Source of the DNA: Aldehydirespirator sp965116195
GTDB taxonomy: Bacteria; Actinomycetota; Acidimicrobiia; Acidimicrobiales; Aldehydirespiratoraceae
Direction: 5' to 3'
Length of the DNA: 64,000 nt
Assembly (NCBI GenBank): GCA_965116195.1
Contig: OZ220491.1
Coordinates: forward strand, 1,674,001-1,738,000
Numbering within the stretch: position 1 is the stretch's first letter; every line of letters starts with the position of its first letter. The translations under genes were made by a program, and so were the position numbers. Below the pieces are notes generated by a model that had not been told where the DNA came from, did no database searches, and saw nothing but the letters and a program-made list of their open reading frames with translations. Shown piece after piece: positions 1 to 9,120 of this stretch.

Positions 1-1
1 A

Positions 2-1564
2 TCCAACGCCTCCGCCATCTGTGATTTCATCGCTGGCTGGTCTGAACCAGGACCCGCGGGATCAACCGCCTACCACACAGGCGAGTTGAAGTTGTTCGCC
101 AACTACTCGGACAGCGGCCCGACCGACCGCGTACACACTTTGCTTGTGCATTCGGCTCTGGAGGGCGGTGACAATTCTACCAACAAGAAGAATAATAAGA
201 CCAGTTTCGATAAAGCCATCAAGTCGCAGGCGGCGAGGCTGCGAAAATCAAGCGACGAACGTGACGATCGTGATGTTATTCGCGCTGCTCTCAACTCTGT
301 CGGCAAGCCTGGCGGTCTGGGTGAACACATTCGTTGCGTCGTGTCGGTATCAATGCTCACCGAGGGCTGGGATACCCGCACAGTCACCCACATTCTCGGG
401 TTCCGTAGTTTCACAACTCAGTTGCTCTGCGAGCAGGTTACAGGTAGAGCGCTGCGACGCTCAAACTACGACAACTACGACGACGAAGGGCGGCTCGTAG
501 CTGAGTACGCCGAAGTTATCGGTGTGCCCTTTGAGTTCATGCCTGTCAAGGGAAATGAAGTAACTGCTCCGCCAAAGCCACGCTATGAGGTTCGCAGTAT
601 GGCGGGACGACGCAACCATCGCATCGAGTTCCCAAATGTGGAACACTACGTCACCAATACCGGATCTGACGGCTTCCGCTTGGAAGAAAATCAGGTTACG
701 AAGTGGGTGCCTCACGGAGCTACTAAGGCAACACTCGCTGGCGCAGTAGGTGACGAAACGACGATCAGCGCCGACAAGCCTCTCCGCCGACAGGAAGCGC
801 TCACTCAACTAGCCGCGCGACTTGTGCAACGCTGGAACGAGCGTATGGAGACAAACTCCAACGGACGTGCTCGCAACAGGCTGCTATTTCACGATGCCAT
901 CAAGGTCATCAGACGCTGGACGGATCTGGCCGAGATACTGGATGAACACTACGACGGACTGGCTCAGGCACATTTGGATCAGGCAGTTCGGGAGATAGAC
1001 GATGCCTGCACCACGACCTCGGGTACCGCCGACCAATTCGTGGCGGTTTTCAACCACCCGGTCCTGCTCGACACGTCTGGCATCAGGTTCGAGACAAGCC
1101 TCACAGACCGCCACATGACTACCAACTCCGAACTGAACATTGCAGCCTGCCACTCGGCTCTGGAAGCAGCCTGCGCAAAGGTGCTTGACACTCATCCAGA
1201 TGTGACCGGATGGGCGAGAAACTTTCGCTTGGGGTGGGCAGTGCCCTACCAGTGGGACGGGGCGTGGCATTACTACGAACCCGACTTCGTGGCTCGACTC
1301 TTCGCTGAACGTGAGGATGACGATGCCGTTCATCTGATCGTGGAATGCAAGGGCGTGCCCGATGCGCGATCACAACGCAAGAAGCAAACCGTGAAAGAAA
1401 AGTGGATACCGGCTGTTACGGCATCTTCGCAGTTGCCAAGTTGGCTGCGCCGGTGGTCGTTTGTGGAGTTGACCGAAACAGAACGCCTGTCTGCTGAACT
1501 GAACCAAGCCATCCGGCAGATTCGCAAAACTCATCCCAATCCGGTTACGGAAGGAGCGCAATAA
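2..1564 (+). CDS. Type III restriction enzyme Res subunit, C-terminal part (5' end outside window)
   Basis: The frame is open from base 2, so the TTG at 86 is not a real start; the gene begins left of the window. The visible 520 residues are the C-terminal part of a helicase-nuclease of the type III restriction (Res) kind. SMLTEGWDTRTVTHILGFR and QVTGRALRR are the late helicase motifs (V and VI) of this SF2 family. A PD-(D/E)XK nuclease signature follows near the C-terminus: YEPDF, then LIVECKG (ECK at about 1343-1351). The expected role is ATP-dependent DNA translocation and cleavage with the Mod subunit. The stop overlaps the start of the next gene by one base (TAATG), so the two are translationally coupled. 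The N-terminal Walker motifs cannot be seen here. Confidence 0.88.
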   Translation, partial: SNASAICDFIAGWSEPGPAGSTAYHTGELKLFANYSDSGPTDRVHTLLVHSALEGGDNSTNKKNNKTSFDKAIKSQAARLRKSSDERDDRDVIRAALNSVGKPGGLGEHIRCVVSVSMLTEGWDTRTVTHILGFRSFTTQLLCEQVTGRALRRSNYDNYDDEGRLVAEYAEVIGVPFEFMPVKGNEVTAPPKPRYEVRSMAGRRNHRIEFPNVEHYVTNTGSDGFRLEENQVTKWVPHGATKATLAGAVGDETTISADKPLRRQEALTQLAARLVQRWNERMETNSNGRARNRLLFHDAIKVIRRWTDLAEILDEHYDGLAQAHLDQAVREIDDACTTTSGTADQFVAVFNHPVLLDTSGIRFETSLTDRHMTTNSELNIAACHSALEAACAKVLDTHPDVTGWARNFRLGWAVPYQWDGAWHYYEPDFVARLFAEREDDDAVHLIVECKGVPDARSQRKKQTVKEKWIPAVTASSQLPSWLRRWSFVELTETERLSAELNQAIRQIRKTHPNPVTEGAQ

Positions 1565-4134
1565 TGGCCAAGAAAGCCACCCCAACCACTGACCAGTACA
1601 TTCACACCTCGTCCAGACGGCTCAATCTGCCCACAGAGCAGACCGCCACCACTATGGGCGATGCCGAGCGCCGTCCCATTCTGCACAAGCCCGAGACCCG
1701 CGAGTTGGACGACGCTCCAATTCTGGCCTGGAACCGCCAGCCCGATGAGGTAGGCGGACGTGCTGCTCACCCGTTGTACGTGCGAGAAAAGGTCCACCCG
1801 GCAGCCTTCATCAAGTTGTTGGAAGGCAGCGATGATTATCCTCAACTATTCGACGATTTCAACGGACTGCCTTCGGCCAATGCTGCCTACGAGTGGTACC
1901 AGCACGCAGCAAACTGGTCCAATCGCCTGATCCACGGAGAGTCAGCCAGAGTGATGTCCTCTCTGCTAGCACGCGAGAACATGGCTGGCAAAATACAGAT
2001 GATCTACTTTGATCCGCCTTACGGAATGGGCTATAACTCCAACTTCCAAGTTTCAACCAAGAAAAGCGAGACACCTGAGACTGCTGAAGGTCGGCCTTAC
2101 GATACCCGCACGATTCGAGCATTTCGCGACACCTACGAGCGAGGTATCCACTCCTACCTCGACTTGACTCTGCAGAGGTTGATTCTGATGCGCGAACTAT
2201 TGGCTGAAAGCGGTTCGATTTTCATGCAGATCGGAGACGATAACGTGCATCGTGCCGCCATTCTGTTAGACGAGGTCTTCGGAGCCGGAAATCGGGTCGC
2301 TACTATCGTTTACGCTACGACCAGCAGTTCCTCATCCGCGACACTCCCCAGCATAGGCAACTACCTGTTATGGTACGCCAAGAACAAGCCCGAACTGAAG
2401 CACAACAAGATATTCGAACCACTAACCAGAAGACAGAAGATCGAATATATGAAGTCTTATTCCATGCTTGAACTAAAGGATGACAAGATTAGAAACTTAA
2501 CAGATGAGGAACGGAAAGCACCGGACAAGTACATTCCTAAGGGGGCCAAAATCCTCCAGCGAAGACCACTGGACTCTCAGGGAGAATCAAATACAGGCCG
2601 TTCCGACTCTTTCCTGTGGAACGGCACTGAGTATCCATGCCCCGGCGGACGCCATTGGAGCGTTTCGATGAAAGGCATGGCACGTCTTGCTCAACTTGGT
2701 CGGCTCGTGGCAGTTGACACGGATTCAACACTCCAGTGGAAACGCTACGAAAACGAAATCCCGGGTCGGCGCATCAATAATGTCTGGGCAACTCAGATGC
2801 AGGCCCGAGACAAGCGGTATGCGGTTCAAACTGGGTACAAGGTTATAGAACGGTGCGTTCTGATGGCCACCAAACCCGGAGACTTGGTCTTTGATCCAAC
2901 CTGTGGCGGAGCCACTACTGCACTGATGGCTGAAAAATGGGGCCGTCGTTGGATCACATGTGATACCTCGGCGGTGGCTATCTCCATTGCGCGTCAACGT
3001 ATCGGTACCGCTACCTTCCCATATTGGACACTTCTTGACTCAGAGGAAGGGGCGACTCAAGAAGCAGAACTCTCTGGTAAACCTGCGGAGTCAGTGCCAG
3101 CTGACGGTTGGGGTCACGACCCCTCCGCGGGTTTCGTTTATGAACGGGTCCAGGAGGTCTCCCCCGAAACACTCGCTGATGACTTAGAAACAAATCCGAC
3201 CATGCTGGTAAATCAGGCTCGCAAGAAGCGTGGGGTGACTCGTGTAGCATCACCTCTGACAGTAGAGAGCGAGCAACCGTGGGCTACAGTAATCCCTTTG
3301 GAAGGCAGCGATGACGAGCCTGTCGTGGCACACAGAGATTTCTTGGCCGCTGTTCATACAGCACTTCTTGACCATACCATCAAGGGCGGACGTGCGAACG
3401 CTGACATCACCATCCGAGCGCTCGAACCTTGGCCAGGCACATCCAGGTTGCTCGCCTGGAAGGCTGTCTACAACATCAATGGCGGGACTGCCGAGCATAC
3501 GGCAGCGGTGATGGTCGCCGCCGAAGATGTAACTGTTCCCGGTGAGATGGTACGAGAAGCCGCCAGAGACATCACCCAAAGTGCCGAACGTGCTGACCTG
3601 CTACTGGTTGTCGCCTACGCCTACGGAGCAGATGCGCCAACCGAGGTCGGACGTGTCAAGGTCGCACGAGTACAAACGAACCGCGACCTGATGATCCGAG
3701 AACTCTCAAAGGAGACCGGCCATGAGGCGTTTGTCATCATCGGCGAACCAGACATTCGCATCATTGACGACTATCCGAGCGGACAACTAGCGGTTGAAGT
3801 TCTTGGCTATGACACCTACGACCCTGCCACCGGCAACGCCAAGCCCGGAGGCCCGGACGAAGTGGCGTGCTGGATGATAGACACCGACCACGACGGCGAG
3901 AGTTTCTTCGCGAGACGTATCCACTTCCCAGGAGCCGACAAGGACAGCCAAATCAAGAAACTGCTCAAAACCATCGGCACGAACGCCAACGAAGCAGAGT
4001 GCGAGGCCCTCACAGCAATGAGATCCGCACCCTTCGACCCACCCAAACGCGGACGAATAGCAGTCAAAATCGTGACCACCACCGGAATGGAAATGACCAC
4101 AGTCCGCCAACTAGATAATCGCCCAACCTCCTGA
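1564..4134 (+). CDS. mod: Type III restriction-modification system DNA methyltransferase (Mod)
   Basis: An 856-residue protein with a DPPY catalytic motif (MIYFDPPYG, residues about 147-154). The AdoMet-binding motif lies later (FDPTCGGATT, about residues 442-452). The order DPPY before motif I is that of beta-class N6-adenine or N4-cytosine methyltransferases, which includes type III Mod subunits. The roughly 280-residue segment between them would hold the target recognition domain. The C-terminal third has no motif I can name. The ATG overlaps the upstream Res stop by one base, giving a res-mod operon; the more usual order is mod before res. The stop codon lies only 6 bp from the left end of an IS3-family element, so any further gene of the locus may have been separated by the insertion. 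Confidence 0.9.
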   Translation: MAKKATPTTDQYIHTSSRRLNLPTEQTATTMGDAERRPILHKPETRELDDAPILAWNRQPDEVGGRAAHPLYVREKVHPAAFIKLLEGSDDYPQLFDDFNGLPSANAAYEWYQHAANWSNRLIHGESARVMSSLLARENMAGKIQMIYFDPPYGMGYNSNFQVSTKKSETPETAEGRPYDTRTIRAFRDTYERGIHSYLDLTLQRLILMRELLAESGSIFMQIGDDNVHRAAILLDEVFGAGNRVATIVYATTSSSSSATLPSIGNYLLWYAKNKPELKHNKIFEPLTRRQKIEYMKSYSMLELKDDKIRNLTDEERKAPDKYIPKGAKILQRRPLDSQGESNTGRSDSFLWNGTEYPCPGGRHWSVSMKGMARLAQLGRLVAVDTDSTLQWKRYENEIPGRRINNVWATQMQARDKRYAVQTGYKVIERCVLMATKPGDLVFDPTCGGATTALMAEKWGRRWITCDTSAVAISIARQRIGTATFPYWTLLDSEEGATQEAELSGKPAESVPADGWGHDPSAGFVYERVQEVSPETLADDLETNPTMLVNQARKKRGVTRVASPLTVESEQPWATVIPLEGSDDEPVVAHRDFLAAVHTALLDHTIKGGRANADITIRALEPWPGTSRLLAWKAVYNINGGTAEHTAAVMVAAEDVTVPGEMVREAARDITQSAERADLLLVVAYAYGADAPTEVGRVKVARVQTNRDLMIRELSKETGHEAFVIIGEPDIRIIDDYPSGQLAVEVLGYDTYDPATGNAKPGGPDEVACWMIDTDHDGESFFARRIHFPGADKDSQIKKLLKTIGTNANEAECEALTAMRSAPFDPPKRGRIAVKIVTTTGMEMTTVRQLDNRPTS

Positions 4135-4205
4135 ACCAAGTGGACTTGCCCCGGTTTGGTGGACATGTGATTCTGGGGGGTTAGTCCCTGGGGAAGGAGG
4201 CCCGT

Positions 4206-4502
4206 GTGGGTCGTGTGTCGAAGTATCCGCCTGAGTTTCGTCGTGAGGCTGTGGGGTTGGTGGTGTCGTCTGGTCGTTCGGTGGCTGGGGTGGCCCGGTC
4301 GTTGGGGATTAGCCAGGCGACGTTGTGGAATTGGGTCAGATCTGAGCGTGAGCAACGCGAACGAGCGTGTGATCCTGAGGCGCTGAGCGTGTCTGAGCGC
4401 CAGGAACTGCAACGGTTGCGTAGACAGGTCACCCAGCAGGAGATTGATTTGGAGATCCTGCGGAAAGCAGCCGCGTATTTCGCGAGGGAGACGAACCGGT
4501 GA
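4206..4502 (+). CDS. IS3-family transposase OrfA
   Basis: A 98-residue protein with the helix-turn-helix pattern of IS3 OrfA: YPPEFRREAVGLV at the N-terminus, then VAGVARSLGISQATLWNWV. A C-terminal leucine-zipper-like stretch (LQRLRRQVTQQEIDLEILRKA) follows. It overlaps the orfB frame by 4 bases (GTGA at 4499-4502), the usual arrangement for producing an OrfAB transposase or coupling the two. It binds the element ends. It appears intact; the element should nevertheless be inactive because orfB is split. Confidence 0.88.
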   Translation: MGRVSKYPPEFRREAVGLVVSSGRSVAGVARSLGISQATLWNWVRSEREQRERACDPEALSVSERQELQRLRRQVTQQEIDLEILRKAAAYFARETNR

Positions 4503-5238
4503 TCGGCTACCGGTTCGTCGATGATCACCGAGCCGAATACCGTGTCACCGACTTGTGCCGCGTCGGCGGGGTGTGCAGATCCGGGTACTATGGGTGGCTC
4601 AACAGAGGCCCCTCCAAACGCGAGGTCGCTGATGTGGAACTCCTGGTGGAGATACGCGAGATTTATCAAGCCTCGAGATGCACCTACGGCTCGCCGAGAG
4701 TCTGGCAGCAGTTACGCAACCGCGGCCACAACGTGGGTCGTAACCGCGTCACACGACTGATGCGCATCAACCACCTGGTAGGGGCCTGCGCCCCCCGCCG
4801 CCGCCGCAACAAAAAACCGGCACCCTGCGGGGACCTGTTGGCGCGGGACTTCACCGCGGTGGCACCCGACCAGAGGTGGGTAACAGACATCACCGAGTTC
4901 CGCTGCGCTGACACCAAAGTCTGGCTGGCGGGCGTCTTGGACCTCTGTGACCGCAGTCTCGTGGGCTGGTCTGTGGCCACCCACCAAAACACCGAGCTGG
5001 TTGTTGACGCCTTGACCATGGCCCTGGCACGCCGCCAACCCGAAACCGGGCTGATCCACCACAGCGACCACGGAACCCAATACACCTCGCTCACCTTCAC
5101 CAACCGCCTCAACGAAGCCAAACTCGTCAGCTCCTACGGCAGCGTCGGTGACTGCTACGACAACGCCGCCACCGAATCCTTCTGGGCCACCCTCAAAAAA
5201 GAACTCCACCACATCCACGGACCCCCACAACAATACAC

Positions 5239-6300
5239 GGCGAACTCCACCGGTGATCGCAATGGATCGGTCATGATGACCGGTTGTAAGTATCAGCGAT
5301 CAACCGGTGGAGGTTGTTTAGTATGGCACAGAGGTTGCAGGCGTGTGAGCGCGAGGCGATTGGGGCGTTGTTGAGGGTGAGGTGTAGCCGGGCTGAGATC
5401 GCTCGGCAACTGGGTAGGAACCCGTCGACGGTGGGTCGTGAGATCAAACGCAACAGCACCGTGTCGGGTTACGACGCGAAGGCGGCGCAGAAGACGGCTG
5501 ACGCTCGGGCTTGTAGACCCAAAACCCCCAGGTTGGTTGTGGATGTGGTGTTGGCTGAGGCGGTGCTGGAACGCCTTGAGCAGCGGTGGTCACCGGCCGC
5601 GATCGCAGCGGATCTGCGGGTTTGGGGGCAGCGGGTGTGCGCGGAGACAATCTACCGGGCCTGCTACAACAGTTCCACAGGTGGTTTGTTGGCGGGATGT
5701 TGGCGTTTGCTGCCGCGGCAGCGACGCCGCCGCAAACCCAGAAGCCGCGGTGAGGCGACCAAACACGGTGTTTTGGGTGCCTATCGGCCTGTCAGCGACA
5801 GGCCCGCGCAAGCCGACCAGCGAACCGAGGCCGGTCACTGGGAAGGAGACCTCATCATCGGCAAAGCCAACCAAACCGCTGTAGCCACGCTGGTGGAACG
5901 CGTCAGCCGTCACACCCTGGTCGTGGGCCTGCCCAACGGCTACGACGCCACCTCACTAGCAACCGCAGTCACCCGGGCTCTGAGCGCTGAGCCTGCTGAC
6001 ATGGTCAAAACCCTCACCTGGGACCAAGACCGCGAAATGACACACTGGCAACACATCGAAAACGCGTTGAACATACAAATCTACTTCTGCGAACCCCGCT
6101 CACCCTGGCAACGCCCCAGCAACGAACAAACCAACGGACTCCTCAGACGCTGGCTCCCCAAAAGCACCGTCCTACCCCACAACCCCGTACACCTCGCCCT
6201 CATCCAAGACAACCTCAACACCATGCCCCGCAAACTCCACAACTGGCAAAACGCACAAACCATCTACAATCACCACAATTGCAACCACCGATAGAGCTTG
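5239..6300 (+). mobile_element. IS30-family insertion sequence nested in the IS3 element
   Basis: About 1.06 kb with one transposase gene. Imperfect inverted repeats of about 24 bp bound it: the left end near 5239-5263 (ctccaccggtgatcgcaat) matches the reverse complement of the right end 6278-6299 (attgcaaccaccgatagag). The surrounding IS3 orfB sequence continues on both sides, which fixes the insertion limits to within a few bases. Confidence 0.82.
5323..6294 (+). CDS. IS30-family transposase
   Basis: A 323-residue transposase starting at the ATG at 5323, which has a GGAGG about 12 bases upstream; a second in-frame start lies at 5314. The N-terminal helix-turn-helix is CSRAEIARQLGRNPSTVGREI. 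The DDE catalytic core shows HWEGDLIIG (first Asp), TWDQDREM (second Asp) and RPSNEQTNGLLR (Glu), as expected for IS30. It is full length with both ends of the element present, so the element may be active. Insertion here has disrupted the IS3 orfB. Confidence 0.9.
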   Translation: MAQRLQACEREAIGALLRVRCSRAEIARQLGRNPSTVGREIKRNSTVSGYDAKAAQKTADARACRPKTPRLVVDVVLAEAVLERLEQRWSPAAIAADLRVWGQRVCAETIYRACYNSSTGGLLAGCWRLLPRQRRRRKPRSRGEATKHGVLGAYRPVSDRPAQADQRTEAGHWEGDLIIGKANQTAVATLVERVSRHTLVVGLPNGYDATSLATAVTRALSAEPADMVKTLTWDQDREMTHWQHIENALNIQIYFCEPRSPWQRPSNEQTNGLLRRWLPKSTVLPHNPVHLALIQDNLNTMPRKLHNWQNAQTIYNHHNCNHR

Positions 6301-6598
6301 CCCACCCACACGCAACTACGAACCATCCTGTTCGACTACATCGAAGTGTTCTACAACCGCCAACGCCACCACAGCACACTCGGCCACCGCACCCCCAACC
6401 AAACCTACACCCACCACCAAGCCGCATGAACACCACAAACCATCAAAACAACCTGTCCACAAAACCGGGGGAGGTCCAGTGCCTCAAGGGCCGACAACGG
6501 TGTACCAACGGCCCGTTCCCGGGAGGTAGCCTCTTGGCCTAAGGGTCCCAAGGCGATTTCGACTTTCCAGCCCTCGGTTCTTGCGGCCCACAATTGCT

Positions 6599-7273
6599 TC
6601 AGGGGCCGAGGACGGTGATTGGTATCACTGATGTTCCGTCGGGGCGGTCGTAGCTGTAGCCCTCGGCGGTGATCACGAGTTTCTTGGCTGGCGCGCCGGT
6701 GGTTGACGTGTTGATCTGGTTGCATGCCTTGGTCAGGGAACTCGCGGCTTCCTCAAGATGTGCGCCCGAGCCCAACTTGACCTCCACGGCCAACCAACGA
6801 CCGTCACCGTGCCGAACCACAGCGTCGAGTTCGTGGCCGTTGCTGTCACGATAATGAAAGACGGCAGCGTCGTTGGCCTCGGTGTACACACGCAAGTCAC
6901 GCACCACCAGTGACTCAAACGACTGACCCAGATAGCTGGGGTTGCGCCACACACGCTCCGAACCGGCCCGCAGCGTCGCCACAGCCAAAGACGGATCCAC
7001 CAAATGACGCTTGGGTGAGCGCCGCAGCCGAGCCCTTGACTTCAGATGCACAGCCCACGCGGGCAGGTCTTCCACCACATACACGCGCCGCGGCGCCTCC
7101 AGATACTCAGCAACGGTCACACGAGAAGCCAAGGTATCACCGGCAATGTCCTCCGCAAGGGTCGAGGCCGTGGCTGTGGTGGCAATGTTGCGACTCAGCG
7201 ACGCGAGCAGCCTCAGAACGCCCTGAGGCTGGTGGATCGTGCGTCCCAGCCGGGCAATGTCGCTGCGGGCCAC
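6599..7273 (-). pseudogene. C-terminal fragment of an AAA ATPase with DUF4143 domain
   Basis: The 224-residue frame matches only the tail of the P-loop ATPase/DUF4143 family (normally about 400 residues). It contains the DUF4143 part ending YLGQSFESLVVRDLRVY and the nuclease-like end with ELDAVV and WLAVEVKLG. There is no Walker A or B. In frame, a TGA lies five codons before the GTG at 7273, so the ATPase half is missing. The stop region at 6597 is loosely echoed at about 6482, next to the IS right end. Probably a decayed gene left after rearrangement. Confidence 0.7.
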
Positions 7274-7401
7274 CTCCTGAATCGGTCACCTGTACTCATC
7301 AAGTACATCAACGGCCATAACGACATCCGCTGAACCATCACTCCGTCAGTCCTCTTACAGATCAACCTCAAGGGCGCACCCGCGCTGCTGAAAAGGTAAG
7401 A

Positions 7402-7437
7402 GGAGGAGCGGCCTTCAAAAAAGAAGGCGGCTCCTCC
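7402..7437. other. Strong inverted repeat (hairpin)
   Basis: ggaggagc-g-gccttc, then six A, then gaaggc-g-gctcctcc: two 14-base arms with a single internal G/G mismatch. It lies in the 254-bp spacer between the DUF4143 fragment (minus) and the HEPN-like gene (plus). No T-run of terminator type follows on either strand, so the role is unclear. The rest of the spacer shows nothing I recognise. Confidence 0.6.
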
Positions 7438-7527
7438 CGGGTAGACGGTGACCCGAATACTGTTGCATCCAAGTCCGCCACGATCATACTGGACTGATGA
7501 CTGTTCCGCAACTTTCCTAACAAAGAA

Positions 7528-8448
7528 GTGCGACGTCATGCTGGTGGGTTTAAGTGTGAGGTCACGAGCCGCGATCCATGGTCTGCAATTGAAAAGGCCC
7601 GAGTGATCATCGCTCGCGCTGACGCTAGGGCCAAAGTCAGTCGACCATCTCACGACACCATCCGAATCAATGGCTGGGCCCGAATCGCGGATGACGCTCG
7701 CACCTACGAAATCCGACCGACGCCACGTCAGGTAAAAATCGGGAGCCTTTATCGGCACGATGCCGTCTATCGATTCGACGGCGGACTCCCAGCTGCTACA
7801 GATGACGTCTTGGAGTTGGCCTCCTACATGGAGTCACCGTCAATGGGCGCGGCAGTGACAGGTGGCTGGGCTGCCATTGAGGCACTGCTCATCAGGCCAG
7901 GAGAAGGTAAGCACTACGTAGCAGCCGATCGTCTAGCGTCCCTCATAGCGTGTTCACTTCCACGCGCCGAATTAACGCCTCTTGCCTACACGCACATGAA
8001 GCAAGCTAGCGATACTCTCGCCGTGGAGTTGAATTCGAGCCACACAAACTTCAATAGGGTCAAACTTGTTGAGGATCACCTGCGCACACATAACCTACTG
8101 ACTCTGACCGATGGCAGCGATATCGCTGCTCAAGACCGCTTGCTTGCTATAATCGGTGATCCTGCCACCGAACTAGCCAGGATCAAAACCTATGTCACCG
8201 AGTCGCTCCGACGCCTGTACAACCAACGCAATACCGTGACTCACTCTGGCTCACTCCAATCCAAGGCGCTGAGTGCCACCGCAAGGACCGCCCTGAGCCT
8301 TGTAGGTGCCGGATTAGACCGAATCGTCCACGCTCAACTCGAATCCGCTGGACAACTCGCACCACTAGGGCTTGTCGCTAGAGCCGAAAACGAACTTGGC
8401 TTAGTCGGAACCCCAAGCGGGCGATCACTCAGTTCACTACTTGAGTAA
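7528..8448 (+). CDS. HEPN-like domain protein, hypothetical, possibly N-terminally shortened
   Basis: 306 residues from GTG 7528; the frame is open back to a TGA at 7498. The C-terminal half has RLYNQRNTVTHSG, the RNxxxH arrangement typical of HEPN ribonuclease domains (Rx4-6H). A helical region before it (GGWAAIEALL, ADRLASLIACS) resembles large HEPN proteins found in defence islands. If real, it would be an RNase or RNA-binding effector, possibly in antiviral defence. The N-terminus begins abruptly with no clear ribosome binding site, and the gene lies among truncated genes, so it may have lost its start. The assignment rests on the motif and context only. Confidence 0.55.
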   Translation: MRRHAGGFKCEVTSRDPWSAIEKARVIIARADARAKVSRPSHDTIRINGWARIADDARTYEIRPTPRQVKIGSLYRHDAVYRFDGGLPAATDDVLELASYMESPSMGAAVTGGWAAIEALLIRPGEGKHYVAADRLASLIACSLPRAELTPLAYTHMKQASDTLAVELNSSHTNFNRVKLVEDHLRTHNLLTLTDGSDIAAQDRLLAIIGDPATELARIKTYVTESLRRLYNQRNTVTHSGSLQSKALSATARTALSLVGAGLDRIVHAQLESAGQLAPLGLVARAENELGLVGTPSGRSLSSLLE

Positions 8449-8477
8449 CGGGTACAAGGGCATCTTGTCCAACGCAT

Positions 8478-8610
8478 TGACCCGCTTGAGGCGTGATTCC
8501 AGTCGCTTATGGAACCGGGCAAGACCAATCTCGCCCAACACTCGGCGTAGCGGGCCAACAACGGTGCAACCCATCAAGTTCCTAGTTCCAACTCAAGTTT
8601 GGAGATAAGT
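8478..8610 (-). pseudogene. Broken duplicate of part of the SWIM zinc-finger gene
   Basis: About 130 bp here align with 10000-10130 inside the SWIM gene: both have acccgcttgaggcgtg, ctcgcccaacac and cggcgtagcg in the same order and spacing, with roughly 80 percent identity by eye and small differences that break the frame. The parent gene is on the minus strand, so this copy has the same orientation. It lies about 1.5 kb from its parent and just upstream of the HicB-like gene. Confidence 0.7.
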
Positions 8611-8612
8611 AA

Positions 8613-8840
8613 ATGAGCATAACATATGACGTTGTCGCCACCCGCAACGGCGACTGGTGGGAGATTGAAGTCACCACCGGACTTCCCGACAGCATGCTCG
8701 GGGTCAGCCAGGCGCGCCGCCTCACCGAGGTCAAGGATGTGGCCCGTACGCTCATCGCCGATCTCCTCGCACTCGAAGAGCCTGATGCCATCAACATCCG
8801 GTTGCAGACCGACATGGCGGTATCGCACCGTCTTCCGTGA
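8613..8840 (+). CDS. HicB-like small protein (candidate antitoxin)
   Basis: A 75-residue protein, MSITYDVVATRNGDWWEIEV followed by GVSQARRLTEVKDVARTLIADLLAL. This is the fold signature of short HicB-like antitoxins: beta strands with WWxIxV, then a helix with QARRLxEV. A weak purine-rich site (ggagataagtaa) precedes the ATG. No HicA-like toxin is visible on either side; the 280 bp after it (8841-9120) show no credible reading frame or recognisable element. It could be an orphan antitoxin, or its last residues could be altered by a frameshift. Confidence 0.5.
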   Translation: MSITYDVVATRNGDWWEIEVTTGLPDSMLGVSQARRLTEVKDVARTLIADLLALEEPDAINIRLQTDMAVSHRLP

Positions 8841-9120
8841 TGTCGGCGGCATGACAACTGCACCAACCTTTTGCCAATAACGCCTGCGCCGATTGGAAGT
8901 CCGCGAGCAACCTCAGTCGTAGATGTGGAGCCTTTGCGAAGACATGGGGTGGGTACCTGCGTCGGGCCACCACAACAGGGTGCTCACTCCTGTCAAGCAA
9001 CAACACCCAAAACTGCGAGTCGGCGCAGACGCACTCACCCACAAAGCCACCACACAGTTGAAACAACCTAGTGGAACATGTCCGTTTGGGCCATCCCCGG
9101 CGGCGCTGCCACCGCTGCGG

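Larger units (their letters stand above)
4499..6429 (+). pseudogene. IS3-family transposase OrfB, split by IS30 insertion
   Basis: The reading frame 4499 to about 5239 carries the integrase core: WVTDITEF (first Asp), HHSDHGTQYTS (second Asp) and NAATESFWATLKKE (Glu). It is then interrupted by IS30 sequence. The C-terminal end resumes in frame at 6301-6429 with FDYIEVFYNRQRHHSTLGHR and a stop at 6427. Joining the two parts restores a normal-length OrfB. The ORF reading into the IS30 left end (to 5374) has a foreign tail. The protein is therefore inactivated by insertion rather than eroded, since both flanks are otherwise well preserved. Confidence 0.87.
4141..6478 (+). mobile_element. IS3-family element interrupted by a nested IS30-family element
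   Basis: Terminal inverted repeats are visible: the left end from 4141 (tggacttgccccggttt...) matches the reverse complement of the right end at about 6450-6478 (...aaaccgggggaggtcca), about 26 of 30 positions. Without the nested insert the element is about 1.28 kb and holds orfA and orfB. I see no convincing target-site duplication at the outer ends. The element lies directly after the mod stop codon. Confidence 0.85.

Noticed and set aside
7213..7758. 181-residue minus-strand frame
   Set aside because: Antisense to the HEPN-like gene and crossing the hairpin; no coding features.
8841..9120. HicA toxin next to the HicB-like gene
   Set aside because: Frames here are interrupted by stops and lack the double-stranded RNA-binding-like HicA pattern.
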